Assembly (NCBI RefSeq): GCF_003667705.1
Contig: NZ_CP033019.1
Coordinates: forward strand, 2,604,001-2,668,000
From: Janthinobacterium agaricidamnosum
GTDB lineage: Bacteria > Pseudomonadota > Gammaproteobacteria > Burkholderiales > Burkholderiaceae_D
Direction: 5' to 3'
Length of the DNA: 64,000 bases
The translations under genes were made by a program, and so were the position numbers. Positions 10,510 to 20,400 of this stretch are shown piece by piece (within the stretch, counting starts at the first letter, position 1; each line of letters opens with the position of its first letter). The notes below the pieces were generated by a model, which was not told the DNA's origin, ran no database searches, and saw only the letters and a list, made by a program, of their open reading frames with translations.

Positions 10510-10589
10510 GCGGCGAAAAGAGACTTGAGCCCATCGGGCAGCATGCTTTAGCCATAGCATCACTCCTGCCAAGAACCCGCCGGTCATCC

Positions 10590-10619
10590 TGTCGCTGACT
10601 GTCGTGTCGCTGACTGCCG
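10590..10619. repeat. 15-bp tandem duplication
   Basis: Two back-to-back copies of TGTCGCTGACTGTCG / TGTCGCTGACTGCCG, one mismatch, in the gap after the TetR gene and just before a truncated copy of the dispersed repeat. It marks the edge of the small acquired-looking segment at 10.6-11.4 kb. Confidence 0.6.
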
Positions 10620-10624
10620 TGTAC

Positions 10625-10650
10625 GTCCGCTATCGCCCCAAACCGGAAGT
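10625..10650. repeat. Truncated copy of the ~50-bp dispersed cassette-type repeat
   Basis: GTCCGCTATCGCCCCAAACC followed by GGAAGT joins the left and right ends of the repeat seen complete at 36370-36423, with the middle deleted. It flanks the hypothetical gene at 10728-11252 on its 3' side. Confidence 0.5.
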
Positions 10651-10727
10651 TCAGGAAGCGTCTAAGCGATCATTCAGCCTGTAAATTTAGCCGCGCTCAC
10701 GCTTTGGGCGGCGAGCTGACAAACTAA

Positions 10728-11252
10728 TCAGTCCAAGCAGCTAACATCATCAAGAATCCAATTTCGGCGACCTTGCTGCCATTCAGAAAGCGAGTCAGGC
10801 GAAATGTAAGATGACCAATTCTCGATATATTCGGCGATGGCTGCCGACGTTTGGTCATTAGTACGTTCGAGGTACGACAAAGTCTCATTAAGCCCAGCGC
10901 CGATGAAATACCACCCATCTAGCTCACCAATGTCCTGATTAAGGTACTGCGCCCTCCATATATTCACCGTATCGCTTGGCTCTGCGCAGCAGTAAAGCAG
11001 AAATGCGCAGTGGTAGATACATTCGGAAAACGCCCCATTGTCCTTCACAGTTCCGTCCCACAGCGCATTCCGGAATGCAATCTCTTCATCGAAGAGACGA
11101 AGCAACAATTGCCGGAATTGCTGGGGTTTTCGATCAACGATGAATCCATACATCGCCAATCGGTCATCAGGGTTTCGAAGACGCGCCGCCAAGGTGGGAG
11201 GTATTGCGCCAGTTTCCAAGACTTGGATGAGTTCGTGCTGGATGAGCTTCAT
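10728..11252 (-). CDS. Hypothetical protein, flanked by dispersed repeats
   Basis: 174 residues from the ATG at 11252 (start MKLIQHELIQ), preceded by GGGAAG at 7 bases. An upstream extension to 11339 lacks a good ribosome-binding site. The protein is acidic, soluble and mostly helical by composition (RKPQQFRQLLLRLFDEEI, CIYHCAFLLYCCAE), with no motif I recognise. It stands alone between copies of the same repeat that separate the genes at 35.8-39.5 kb, and base composition is lower in GC than in neighbouring housekeeping genes. Small solitary proteins in such settings are often immunity-type or of unknown role; no function is assigned. Confidence 0.7.
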   Translation of the reverse strand: MKLIQHELIQVLETGAIPPTLAARLRNPDDRLAMYGFIVDRKPQQFRQLLLRLFDEEIAFRNALWDGTVKDNGAFSECIYHCAFLLYCCAEPSDTVNIWRAQYLNQDIGELDGWYFIGAGLNETLSYLERTNDQTSAAIAEYIENWSSYISPDSLSEWQQGRRNWILDDVSCLD

Positions 11253-11366
11253 TGTCAGCTTCCCGGTTGGTTCAGGTGTTCCTTGCGGTGTTCGCTGGAA
11301 CAAAGTGTTGGGCGAAAATTTTAAGAAAACTTCCACCATGGCTGCGGTGCCGCAGTAGTATTTAAA

Positions 11367-11395
11367 TGTCCGCTGCTGGCCGCCAGCGGCCCACG
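11367..11395. repeat. Short copy of the dispersed cassette-type repeat
   Basis: TGTCCGCTGCTGGCCGCCAG and the following CGGCCCACG match the left half of the repeat family found at 36-39 kb. It forms a small hairpin (CCGCTG/CAGCGG). It lies on the 5' side of the gene at 10728-11252. Confidence 0.5.
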
Positions 11396-11402
11396 AGCAT
11401 AA

Positions 11403-11760
11403 CGAATTATCAAGCGAGAAAAGTCACGCATTGTCACCTCAACGTGAATGGCCGTTTGTGGCGGCGGATTCTATCGGTGGTCGCAGCACCTTGGAGTACG
11501 CTAAAGTCAAGCGGCCAGCGCAAGCTTCTGCTTGGGCCAGACGCCAGACGCCATGTCGCGCCGATTCTGATGGCAACTGCATCATCAGCATGCAAAATCG
11601 CCGGTCCCATCGAGCGCTCCCGGCAGAAGATGGGCCAGGCTGTTGTCGCCAACTGTGACGTTATCACGCGCAGAAGCAGGCGCTCTGCCGCGGCTGCTCC
11701 GGCCGGGGCGATGGACTCGTTCCGCCCCCGGGTCGCGTTGCGCCAGGGGCGAATGATATA
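11403..11760. other. Gap without a supported gene
   Basis: Several open frames cross this stretch on both strands, but none has a ribosome-binding site, recognisable composition or motif. I see nothing assignable here. Confidence 0.5.
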
Positions 11761-11793
11761 GTGGCGGAAATGTATACACTGAAAGAAACTACC

Positions 11794-12096
11794 ATGAAAA
11801 ACGATGCAAGCACTCGCCCGCCAGCCAGCCAGGCACCTGCCAGGCTCAGCAAAGGGGACTTCGTCACCGCACTGCGCAAGCAGTTGCAAGAAGAAGGAAA
11901 GGCCGGCAAGTCCAGCGTGGACGTACGCGCTGCGACCCTGCACACGGACGTTGGCGTGTATCCGGCGCGCGGCCACTCGATGCCGACCTGTTGCACGGTG
12001 ATGTATGAAGAGATGCAGCCCGGTGACGAGATTCTGCTGACGCCATCCGGCGGCAAGGGACCGACGCTGCTGGTACGGTATAAACTCCCGCGCTGA
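11794..12096 (+). CDS. Small conserved-looking hypothetical protein
   Basis: 100 residues from ATG 11794; an in-frame ATG at 11770 would add eight residues and has GGCGGA closer to it, so the start is open. The N-terminal third is polar and low-complexity (STRPPASQAPARLS). The C-terminal part is compact: VDVRAATLHTDVGVYPARGH, a MPTCC cysteine pair, then EEMQPGDEILLTPSGGKGPT and a basic end. I recall similar small proteins with the MP-CC and QPGDE blocks in proteobacteria but cannot name a function. It is monocistronic here. Confidence 0.65.
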   Translation: MKNDASTRPPASQAPARLSKGDFVTALRKQLQEEGKAGKSSVDVRAATLHTDVGVYPARGHSMPTCCTVMYEEMQPGDEILLTPSGGKGPTLLVRYKLPR

Positions 12097-12265
12097 TCGA
12101 ACCTTGCCCTGCGCCGTGAACAGGTGTTCACGGCACCGCTCTGGCTTGCGGCGGCAAGCGGCGGACATTGGCACAGCAGTTGTTGACCATCCATTTCACA
12201 TGCGGCTGGCGCTGGCAGCACCATCCATCACTGCGCAAGAATGGCGTTATCGCACCAGAGACTGC

Positions 12266-13156
12266 TCAGCGGATGTTCAGTGCCGGTACCTTTGAAAACG
12301 CTTCCGCGATGAAGTCCATGAACACGATGGCCCGCGTTGGCAGCAGCCTGTTTGCGACATAGACGATTTGAACCGGGACGGGCAGGGCAGTGTGCGCCGT
12401 CAGGAGCAGCTGCAAATTGCCATTCCTGAGTCCTTCCTCGAACAGCCACTGCGGCCCATGTCCGATACCGAGTCCCGCATTGACCAGTTCGCGCACGGCC
12501 TCGGGTGAGTTTACCCGTACCTTTCCCGATACTGCTACTTCCGTATCGCGGAAGCGCCATGTGGCACCCGACGACAGCAGGGTGTAGATCACGCAATCGT
12601 GCCCGCGCAGATCATCGGGCGTGACCGGCACGCCGCGTTTGGCGAGATAGCCCTTGCTGGCGACAAACACGCGCTCGAACAGGCCGATGCGCCGCGCGCG
12701 CAGGGCGCTGTCTTCCAGATGGCCGATCCGAATTGCCAGTTCCGCTCCTTCATCGACCAGACCCACATAGCGATCATTGATCTGGAGATCGAGCGCCAGG
12801 CCGGGATAGCGCTCCAGGAAGGCGGGGACATGCGGCAACACAAATGCATGCGCCAGAGCGGTCGGACACGCGACGCGCAGCAATCCGGACGGATCGACGT
12901 TCTCCCTGAAGGACGATTCGGACTCGTCGACGGCGTCAAGGATGCGCCGCACTTCCGCATAGTAGCGTTCCCCTTCGGGCGTGAGGGCAAGCTTGCGCGT
13001 TGAGCGGTGCAGCAGCCGCGTCTGCAGATGCTCTTCCAATGCCGCCACATGACGGCTGACGTTGGGCTGCCCCAGGCCCAGGTCGCGGCCGGCAGCGGAG
13101 AAGCTCCCCGTCTCCACAGCGCGCGCGAAGCATGTCATCAAAAGAAACCGGTCCAA
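12266..13156 (-). CDS. LysR-family transcriptional regulator
   Basis: 296 residues from a TTG at 13156, chosen because GGGGAG lies seven bases upstream and the resulting start (M)DRFLLMTCFARAVETGSFS matches the usual LysR beginning; the ATG at 13189 would extend into the divergent promoter. The winged helix (residues 1-60, LGLGQPNVSRHVAALEEHLQ) is followed by a substrate-binding domain of the CrgA-like group (GLLRVACPTALAHAFVLPHV). It is divergent from an SDR oxidoreductase gene 144 bp away, which is its likely target. Confidence 0.9.
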   Translation of the reverse strand: MDRFLLMTCFARAVETGSFSAAGRDLGLGQPNVSRHVAALEEHLQTRLLHRSTRKLALTPEGERYYAEVRRILDAVDESESSFRENVDPSGLLRVACPTALAHAFVLPHVPAFLERYPGLALDLQINDRYVGLVDEGAELAIRIGHLEDSALRARRIGLFERVFVASKGYLAKRGVPVTPDDLRGHDCVIYTLLSSGATWRFRDTEVAVSGKVRVNSPEAVRELVNAGLGIGHGPQWLFEEGLRNGNLQLLLTAHTALPVPVQIVYVANRLLPTRAIVFMDFIAEAFSKVPALNIR

Positions 13157-13185
13157 AGTTACTCTCCCCGATTCATGCAATTGGA

Positions 13186-13200
13186 GCATGAATTATATGC
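13186..13200. promoter_or_regulatory. Candidate LysR binding site in the lysR/SDR gap
   Basis: GCATGAATTATATGC has the dyad GCAT-N7-ATGC and fits the T-N11-A pattern of LysR operators. It is placed between the two divergent start codons. Support is by position and symmetry only. Confidence 0.35.
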
Positions 13201-13300
13201 AAAGATACGATCTTATCGAATTTCAAGCATGGGCGCATAGTTCTTCCCACGGCAGGTCAGCCAATGCTGGCTGACCCTGAATCACCTACAGGAGAATTTT

Positions 13301-14053
13301 ATGTCCCGCTTGCAAGGAAAACGTACTCTTATCACCGGCGGCACCAGCGGCATCGGCCTCGAAACAGCCAGGCAGTTTCTCGCCGAAGGCGCACGCGTCA
13401 TCGTCACCGGCGTCACTCCGGAATCGATCGAGAAGGCCAGGAAAGAACTTGGCGCCGAGGTTCTCGTGCTACGCGCCGATTCCGCCAATGTCGCCGCCCA
13501 ACAGGAGTTGGCGCGCGCCGTCCAGGCGCACTACGGCCAGCTCGATATCGCCTTTCTCAACGCCGGCGTATCCGTCTGGACGCCGATCGAAGCGTGGACG
13601 GAGGAAATGTTCGACCGATCGTTCGACATCAACGTCAAGGGTCCCTATTTCCTGATCCAGGCGCTGCTGCCAGTGTTCGCGAACCCCGCATCGGTGGTGC
13701 TCAACACATCGGTCAGCGCGCACGTGGGCTCGGCGCATTCATCGGTATATGCCGCAACCAAGGCCGCATTCCTGAACTTGTCGAAAACGCTGTCGGGCGA
13801 ACTGCTGGCACGCGGCATTCGCGTCAACGCCGTCAGTCCCGGCCCCGTCGAAACGCCGCTGTACGACAAGCTCGGCATCCCGGATGCCTACCGCGATCAA
13901 CTCAACAAGGACATTGTCGCAACGATTCCGTTCGGCCGCTTCGGCACGCCGGAGGAAGTGGCCAAGGCGGTGTTATACCTCGCTTCCGACGAGTCCCGCT
14001 GGACCGTCGGCTCCGAAATCATCGTTGACGGCGGCCGTACGCTTAACGGCTGA
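13301..14053 (+). CDS. Short-chain dehydrogenase/reductase (SDR)
   Basis: 250 residues, the classical SDR length. The cofactor motif TGGTSGIG is at residues 12-19, NAG near 90, and the catalytic set is Ser in LNTSVSAHVG and YAATK (Tyr-x3-Lys) near residue 150. The C-terminus DGGRTLNG is typical. An Arg after the second strand (TGVTPESIEKAR) gives no clear NADP/NAD preference. The substrate is unknown. The ATG follows AGGAG. The divergent LysR gene is the likely activator or repressor. Confidence 0.9.
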   Translation: MSRLQGKRTLITGGTSGIGLETARQFLAEGARVIVTGVTPESIEKARKELGAEVLVLRADSANVAAQQELARAVQAHYGQLDIAFLNAGVSVWTPIEAWTEEMFDRSFDINVKGPYFLIQALLPVFANPASVVLNTSVSAHVGSAHSSVYAATKAAFLNLSKTLSGELLARGIRVNAVSPGPVETPLYDKLGIPDAYRDQLNKDIVATIPFGRFGTPEEVAKAVLYLASDESRWTVGSEIIVDGGRTLNG

Positions 14054-14083
14054 CGTCACACAACTGCCGAACTATACGGATGC

Positions 14084-14116
14084 GCCCGCTCCGAATGCGT
14101 GAGCGGGCTTCATTTT
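14084..14116 (+). terminator. Intrinsic terminator after the SDR gene
   Basis: Stem GCCCGCT (14084-14090) / AGCGGGC (14102-14108) followed by TTCATTTT. It lies 30 bp after the SDR stop and before the convergent REC-TPR gene. Confidence 0.6.
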
Positions 14117-14212
14117 GAAACAGAGTATTCAAATTGCGCAAACGGCGGCGAAGGGACGGCCCACCTTGTCGAAAGGCTTGTTGTCGATTGACAGGCAGGG
14201 CACAGGCAAGAG

Positions 14213-15838
14213 TCAGGTCGCAATACCATACTTGTGCTGCGTAGCCGCATACTGCTGCTTGAGCGACTCCAGCTGCGGATGCCTGGGGTCGATCTTGCGG
14301 ATCACCTGCATCTGGTGCTGCGCCTGTTCAGCGAGCGGGGCTTCCCAGCCCAGCATGTTGAGCTGGCGCAGGATGGCCTCGACGGAGGCGAACAGCACGG
14401 GCAGGTTGCCCGGCGTCTTGCGCAGGGCCTGGCGCAGCACGAAGACGGCGCCCTTGAGTTCTCCGCTTTCCGCCTTGCTGGCCGCATCCTGCATCAATTC
14501 CTGCACCTGGTTCGTGATCTGCTGGCCCATGCCTTGCGCCAGGTCGTGGCGGCCCGCTTTTTCAAAGACGTCGACGGCCGCTTCCATCGTCACGTCGCTG
14601 TCGGCTTCGTTGACGAGTTTCATCATGACGTCGGACGCGGCCTGTTCCAGGTTGTTCTTCAGGCAGCTTTGCACGAGGCCCACCTTCAGCTGCGTCGACA
14701 GGCCCCGCGCGTCGTCCAGGGCGGCGGCGGCCAGTTGCAGTTCGGTGGCGGCGGCGATGTCGTTGCCCGACAGTTCATGCAGCATGGCGGCCGAGATGGC
14801 GCGGCATGCTTCCACGTTGGCGCTGCCCCGCAGGGAGCGCTCCATGTCGCGCAGCACGCCGCTCGCTTGCGGCGCGTCGCCCTTTTTCACCAGCGTTTTT
14901 ACCAGGTTGACGTGGTCTTCCGGGTCGCGGAATTCGGAGTACTTCGCTTTCGTCACGACCTGCTTGTAGGCCCGTTCGGCCGCGCCGATGTCGCCCGTGT
15001 CGAAGGCGATGCCGCCCAGGTGGCGCAAGCGGCGCACCATGTGCGGCGAGATGGCCACCGCGTCCTCGAGGATTTTCTTGGCCTGCAGTTGCTGGCCCAT
15101 GGCTTCGTGGTTTTGCGCCAGCAAGTCGTAGGCGGCCATGAAGCGGGGATAGGTCTCCACCAGTTCCAGCAGCGCTTCCTGCGCATCCTCGTGGCGCTGC
15201 TGTTCGAACAGGGTGCGCGCCAGGCCCAGGTGCGCCCAGGCCATGGGCCGCGTTGCCAGCATGTCGGCGTAGAGCTGTTCCGCTTCCTTCCATTCGTCCA
15301 GGCTGATGTGCAGTTCGGCGCGCAGGCGGGCGAAATCGGCCGCCAGGCGCGGGTGCTGCAGTTCGGCCGCGCGGCAGCTTTTCACGGCTTCGCGCAGGTC
15401 GCCCTTGTCGATCAGCTGATACGTGGGCAGAAAAACGGCGCGCCGCTCGATGGCGCGCGCGATGCGGCCGCTCAGCACGTCGACGGTGAACGGTTTTAAT
15501 ATGTAGTCGGACGGGGTCAGCTCCGCTGCGCTGATCACCTTGCTGTGGATGGCCTCCGAGGTCAGCATGATGAAGATCGTCCACAGGCCGATCAGCTTAT
15601 GGTGGCGCAAGTCTTCCAGCAATTGCTGGCCATCCTGGCCATCCGTGCCGCTGCCAAGGTCGTATTCGCACAGGATGATGTCGAACGGTTTCTTCATCAG
15701 CAAGCGGATGGCCGTGCCGGCATTGACGGCATATTCCACCTTGGTGATGGCGGCCTGGTTCAGCATATTGTGCAGATTGCCCCGCATGCTGGGGTTCGGG
15801 TCGACGATCAGGACAGATAAGTCGCTAGTTTCTGGCAT
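14213..15838 (-). CDS. Receiver domain-TPR protein with Glu at the phospho-acceptor position
   Basis: 541 residues. Residues 7-125 form a CheY-like receiver: LSVLIVDPNPSMRG, then IILCEYDLG, MLTSEA (Thr93) and ILKPF (Lys115). By alignment with CheY, Glu58 occupies the place of the phosphorylated Asp, and the usual acidic pair is reduced to Asp13. Residues ~135-540 are tetratricopeptide-like helices (WAHLGLARTLFEQQRHEDAQ, LRHLGGIAFDTGDIGAAERA). Proteins of this layout act as adaptors in signalling or type IV pili-related regulation; no DNA-binding or enzymatic output domain is present. The Glu may mimic the phosphorylated state. It is a single-gene unit convergent with the SDR gene. Confidence 0.85.
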   Translation of the reverse strand: MPETSDLSVLIVDPNPSMRGNLHNMLNQAAITKVEYAVNAGTAIRLLMKKPFDIILCEYDLGSGTDGQDGQQLLEDLRHHKLIGLWTIFIMLTSEAIHSKVISAAELTPSDYILKPFTVDVLSGRIARAIERRAVFLPTYQLIDKGDLREAVKSCRAAELQHPRLAADFARLRAELHISLDEWKEAEQLYADMLATRPMAWAHLGLARTLFEQQRHEDAQEALLELVETYPRFMAAYDLLAQNHEAMGQQLQAKKILEDAVAISPHMVRRLRHLGGIAFDTGDIGAAERAYKQVVTKAKYSEFRDPEDHVNLVKTLVKKGDAPQASGVLRDMERSLRGSANVEACRAISAAMLHELSGNDIAAATELQLAAAALDDARGLSTQLKVGLVQSCLKNNLEQAASDVMMKLVNEADSDVTMEAAVDVFEKAGRHDLAQGMGQQITNQVQELMQDAASKAESGELKGAVFVLRQALRKTPGNLPVLFASVEAILRQLNMLGWEAPLAEQAQHQMQVIRKIDPRHPQLESLKQQYAATQHKYGIAT

Positions 15839-16173
15839 GGTTCAGCTCTCGTTCATCTGTTCGGTCATTTGCGGGAACTCTTCTTATATGTAGCTGCCTG
15901 GCAGTATTGTTTTTTATCAGCATACTGCAAAGCCGCCCGACACTGCCAGCAAAATGCATGCAATCGGGTGCCGTGCGCAAGGGCAGGCGCGTGCAGCGCC
16001 GTCCGGCGTTGTATTTCATGACACGAGCGCCCCTTGCGACAGTGCGGGCGCCTGTTTTTCCGGCCATTCCCTGACTACCGTGATAGTATTCTAAAATGCA
16101 ACACCTGTTGCATGCCGCACCACGTCGCGGCAAGGCATGCGCAAGGCTTTAACGGGCGCTTTATCCCTCTCTG
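15839..16173. other. Divergent gap with an inverted repeat, no gene
   Basis: No supported coding frame. It contains GCATGCC (16110-16116) / GGCATGC (16134-16140), a 7-bp inverted repeat with a 17-bp spacer shortly before the GGDEF gene, and an AT-rich TTCTAAAAT that may be part of a promoter. Confidence 0.4.
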
Positions 16174-17253
16174 GTGTCGATACCCGTCATGCGCGTTCCT
16201 GAACTGTCTACCTTGCGGCGCATTGCCGTTCCCCTTGCCTTTGGCGGCAACAGCGAACAGCAGCATACGTATTTTGCGGAATTGCACCGGGTCGGCCTGA
16301 TCACGCAAGTGATGGGCATCATCGCCTTCAGCCTGGCCTGGCTGCTGATGCCGCCGGCCTACCATCCGAACCTGACGCACGCCGTGCTGGCCTTGCTGGG
16401 CATGTTGGCGAGCCTGGCCGTGCGCGCCCGCTGCACCACCTTGCCCGTGCTGACCATGACGGGGGCCTGCGCCGTGCTGGCACTGACCTTCGGCTTGCGC
16501 ACCATGGCCGATGCTGTCCACCACGCCAGCTTCTGGGTCTTGCCCGTGGGTGTCTTCATGACCCTGGCCATCGCTTCCATCTTCAATGGCGGTCTCAGCT
16601 ACCTGGCCGTGGTGGCCGGCGTGTGGTGGAACGTGGGCCACGGCCTGTATCCCGTCAACGCTGGCTTGCCCGACCAGCCCTGGGTGCCGTTGATGATCGC
16701 CGTCAGCGTGCTGTTCGGGCTGGCGCTGAACGTCAGCTTCAGCTTATTGCGCCTGCGTAACTATCACGCCAAGGTGGAATTGACGCGGCTGGCCTTCCAA
16801 GATAGCCTGACGGGCTTGAACAACCGCCGCATGTTCACGCAGCGCGCCCAGCAGATGCACGGTGCGCATCAGGGCGGCATGCTGCATTTCCTGATGATCG
16901 ACATCGACGATTTCAAGATCATCAACGACCAGCAGGGCCACGACGCGGGCGACGCGGTGCTCATGCGCACGGCCGCCATCATCGCGGACAAGGCGCAAAG
17001 CCATCTGTGCGGACGCCTGGGCGGCGAGGAATTCGGCATCGTCTACGCGGGCGACCGCGAGGCCGTGCGCGCCTTCGCCGGCGCCCTGGTCGCCGCCGTC
17101 AGCCAGGCTTTCCATGCGGCACAGTTCGTGTCGATCAGCGTGGGCGTGGCCGAGCTGGACCGGGACAAGGAGCTGAGCCACAGTTACCGCCTGGCCGACG
17201 AGGCGCTGTACCTGGCCAAGCGCCAGGGGAAGAACCGCTATGTGATTGCCTGA
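16174..17253 (+). CDS. Membrane diguanylate cyclase (GGDEF domain)
   Basis: About 359 residues from GTG 16174, or 354 from ATG 16189; neither has a strong ribosome-binding site. Residues ~40-190 contain about six hydrophobic segments forming an integral-membrane sensor. The GGDEF domain occupies ~200-359: LTRLAFQDSLTGLNNRRMF at its start, DIDDFKIINDQQGHDAGD, and the active signature GGEEF in CGRLGGEEFGIV. No RxxD inhibitory site is seen before it. The enzyme would make cyclic di-GMP from two GTP at the inner membrane and is predicted active. It is a single gene followed by purL. Confidence 0.92.
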   Translation: MSIPVMRVPELSTLRRIAVPLAFGGNSEQQHTYFAELHRVGLITQVMGIIAFSLAWLLMPPAYHPNLTHAVLALLGMLASLAVRARCTTLPVLTMTGACAVLALTFGLRTMADAVHHASFWVLPVGVFMTLAIASIFNGGLSYLAVVAGVWWNVGHGLYPVNAGLPDQPWVPLMIAVSVLFGLALNVSFSLLRLRNYHAKVELTRLAFQDSLTGLNNRRMFTQRAQQMHGAHQGGMLHFLMIDIDDFKIINDQQGHDAGDAVLMRTAAIIADKAQSHLCGRLGGEEFGIVYAGDREAVRAFAGALVAAVSQAFHAAQFVSISVGVAELDRDKELSHSYRLADEALYLAKRQGKNRYVIA

Positions 17254-17346
17254 TCCTGTTGTTGCAAGTTGGCAAAAACTGCCGGTTTCAGGGGCAAAAT
17301 GGCCGCAAAGCCATAAGTTCCGGTAATAAAGCAGGGGTAAAACGGG

Positions 17347-17352
17347 TATAAT
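17347..17352 (+). promoter_or_regulatory. Possible -10 element of purL
   Basis: A consensus TATAAT lies 86 bp before the chosen purL start. The -35 region at the matching distance is poor, so the promoter is moderately supported. Confidence 0.4.
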
Positions 17353-17437
17353 GCGCGCAAAGGAAATTTGCCGTACGAAAGATATTGTCATACCTACCTT
17401 TAACCCGCAGCCACGCTGCATCAACCACCTTCCAATC

Positions 17438-20400
17438 ATGTTGATACTGCCGGGTTCCAATGCCCTGTCCCATTTCCGTAGCCACCGTCTGTTAAGCCAA
17501 CTGCAAGCCGTCTCGCCTGCGATCGTTGCCGTGCAAGCACGCTATGTCCATTTCATCGATGCCAGCGCGCCCCTCACGGCCGGCGACAGCACGCGCCTTG
17601 GCGCCTTGCTGACGTACGGCGAGCCGGCCCAGGCCGACAATACGGAAGGCGCTGCCGAAGAATTCTTCGTCATCCCCCGTTTCGGCACGATTTCGCCGTG
17701 GGCTTCGAAAGCCACCGACATCGCGCACAACTGCGGCATGGCGCACATCAAGCGCGTCGAACGCGGCATCGCTTTCCGCATCAACCTGAAATCGGGCATC
17801 CTGGGCAGCGCCATCGGCGCCGGCAAACTGACGGACGAGCAAGTACAGGCCGTGGCCGACCTGCTGCACGACCGCATGACGGAATCCGTGCTGCGCAGCG
17901 CCGACGACGCCAAGGACTTGTTCCGCACGCTGGAAGCGCGTCCGTTGGAATCGATCGACTTGCTGGGGCAGGGCAAGCGCGCGCTGGAAACGGCGAACAC
18001 GGAACTGGGTCTGGCGATGTCGGAAGACGAAATCGACTACCTGGATGCCGCCTTCACCAAGGCCGGCCGCAATCCGACGGACGTGGAACTGATGATGTTC
18101 GCGCAGGCGAATAGCGAGCATTGCCGCCACAAGATCTTCAACGCCAACTGGACCATCGACGGCGTGGCGCAACCGAAGTCGCTGTTCGGCATGATCAAGA
18201 ACACGCACGAACTGCAGCCGAAAGGCACCGTCGTCGCCTACAGCGACAACTCGTCCATCATGGAAGGCGCCACGGTCTCGCGCTTCTACCCGCGCGGTGC
18301 GAACCACGAATACGCGGCATCGACGGAGCTGACGCACACCCTGATGAAGGTGGAAACGCATAACCACCCGACGGCCATCTCCCCATTCCCTGGCGCCTCC
18401 ACGGGCGCGGGCGGCGAGATCCGCGACGAAGGCGCGACGGGCCGCGGCGCCAAGCCGAAGGCTGGCTTGACCGGTTTCACCGTGTCGAACCTGTCGCTGC
18501 CGGACGCCGTGCGCAGCTGGGAAACGGCCGCTTCCGTGACGGCGCCGCTGGCGGGCCGTACGGATGCAGATCAATACGGCAAACCGGAACGCATCGCGTC
18601 GCCGCTGCAGATCATGATCGAAGGCCCGCTGGGCGGCGCCGCGTTCTCGAACGAATTCGGCCGTCCAGTCCTGGGCGGCTACTTCCGCACGTATGAGCAG
18701 AACGTCGGCGCAGATAAAGACGCCGTGTTCGGCTACCACAAGCCGATCATGATCGCGGGCGGCATCGGCAATATCTCGGCGCAGCACACGCACAAGAACG
18801 ACATCCCCGTCGGCAGCCTGCTGGTGCAGCTGGGTGGCCCGGGCATGCGCATCGGCATGGGCGGCAGCGCCGCCTCGTCGATGACCACCGGCAGCAACAC
18901 GGCCGACCTGGACTTCGATTCCGTCCAGCGCGGCAATCCTGAAATGGAACGCCGCGCCCAGGAAGTCATCAACGCCTGCTGGCAAATGGGCGCGGACAAT
19001 CCGATCATCTCGATCCACGACGTGGGTGCGGGCGGCTTGTCGAACGCGTTCCCGGAAATCACCAACGACGCCAAGCGCGGCGCGATTTTCGACCTGCGCA
19101 AGATCCCGCTGGAAGAATCGGGCATGGCGCCGAAGGAAATCTGGAGCAATGAATCGCAGGAACGCTACGTTCTGGCCATCGCGCCGGAAAGCCTGCCGCT
19201 GTTCAAAGCCATGTGCGAACGCGAACGCTGCCTGTTCGCCGCCGTGGGCGTGGCCACCGAAGAACGTCAACTGAAGTTGATCGACCCGGAACTGGGCAAC
19301 GAACCGGTCGACATGCCGATGGACGTCTTGCTGGGCAAGCCGCCCAAGATGCAGCGCGATGTGGTCCATGTGGCCAACGATTTCCCGGCCATCGACCTGA
19401 CGGGCATGGACCTGGTGGACGTAGCGCAAAAAGTGCTGCTGCTGCCGACCGTGGCCGACAAATCGTTCCTGATCACCATCGGCGACCGCAGCGTGGGCGG
19501 CATGACCGTGCGCGACCAGATGGTGGGACCGTGGCAAGTGCCGGTGGCCGATTGCGCCGTCACCACCATGAGCTTTGAAGGTTATCTGGGCGAAGCGATG
19601 GCCATGGGCGAACGCACGCCGCTGGCCGTCATCGACGCGGCAGCTTCCGGCCGCATGGCCGTGGGCGAAGCCGTCACCAACATCGCCGCCGCCGCGATTG
19701 CCGACATTTCCGACATCAAGCTGTCCGCCAACTGGATGGCCGCCTGCGGCCAGCCTGGCCAGGACGCGGCCCTGTACGACACGGTGAAAGCCGTCGGCAT
19801 GGACCTGTGCCCGGCGCTGGGCATCAGCATCCCCGTCGGCAAGGATTCGCTGTCGATGCGCACGACCTGGAAAGACGAGAACACGGGCGCGGCGAAATCC
19901 GTCACGTCGCCGGTGTCCCTGATCGTTTCCTCGTTCGCGCCAGTCACGGACGTGCGCAAGTCGCTCACGCCGCAGCTGAAAACGGACCAGGGCGATACGT
20001 CCTTGATCCTGATCGACCTCGGTCGCGGCAAGAACCGCCTGGGCGCCTCCGCCCTGGCGCAAGTCATGGGCCAGCTGGGCAATGAAACGCCGGACGTGGA
20101 CAGCGCGGAAGACCTGAAAGGCTTCTTCGCCGCCGTCCAAAAGCTCAACAGCGACGACAAGCTGCTGGCCTACCATGACCGTTCGGACGGCGGCCTGTAC
20201 GCCACCCTGACGGAAATGGCCTTCGCCGGTCACACGGGCATGTCCGTCAACCTGGACATGCTGACCATGGAAGGCGAGCATTCGAGCGACTGGGGCGACG
20301 CCAAGAACTGGACGGGCCAGGTGGCGGAACGCCGCAACGAGCTGACCCTGCGTGCCTTGTTCAGCGAAGAGCTGGGCGCCGTCATCCAGGTGCGCGCGGA

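Noticed and set aside
11366..11761. A 131-codon plus-strand ORF in the gap after the repeat
   Set aside because: No ribosome-binding site, basic low-complexity composition and no recognisable motif.
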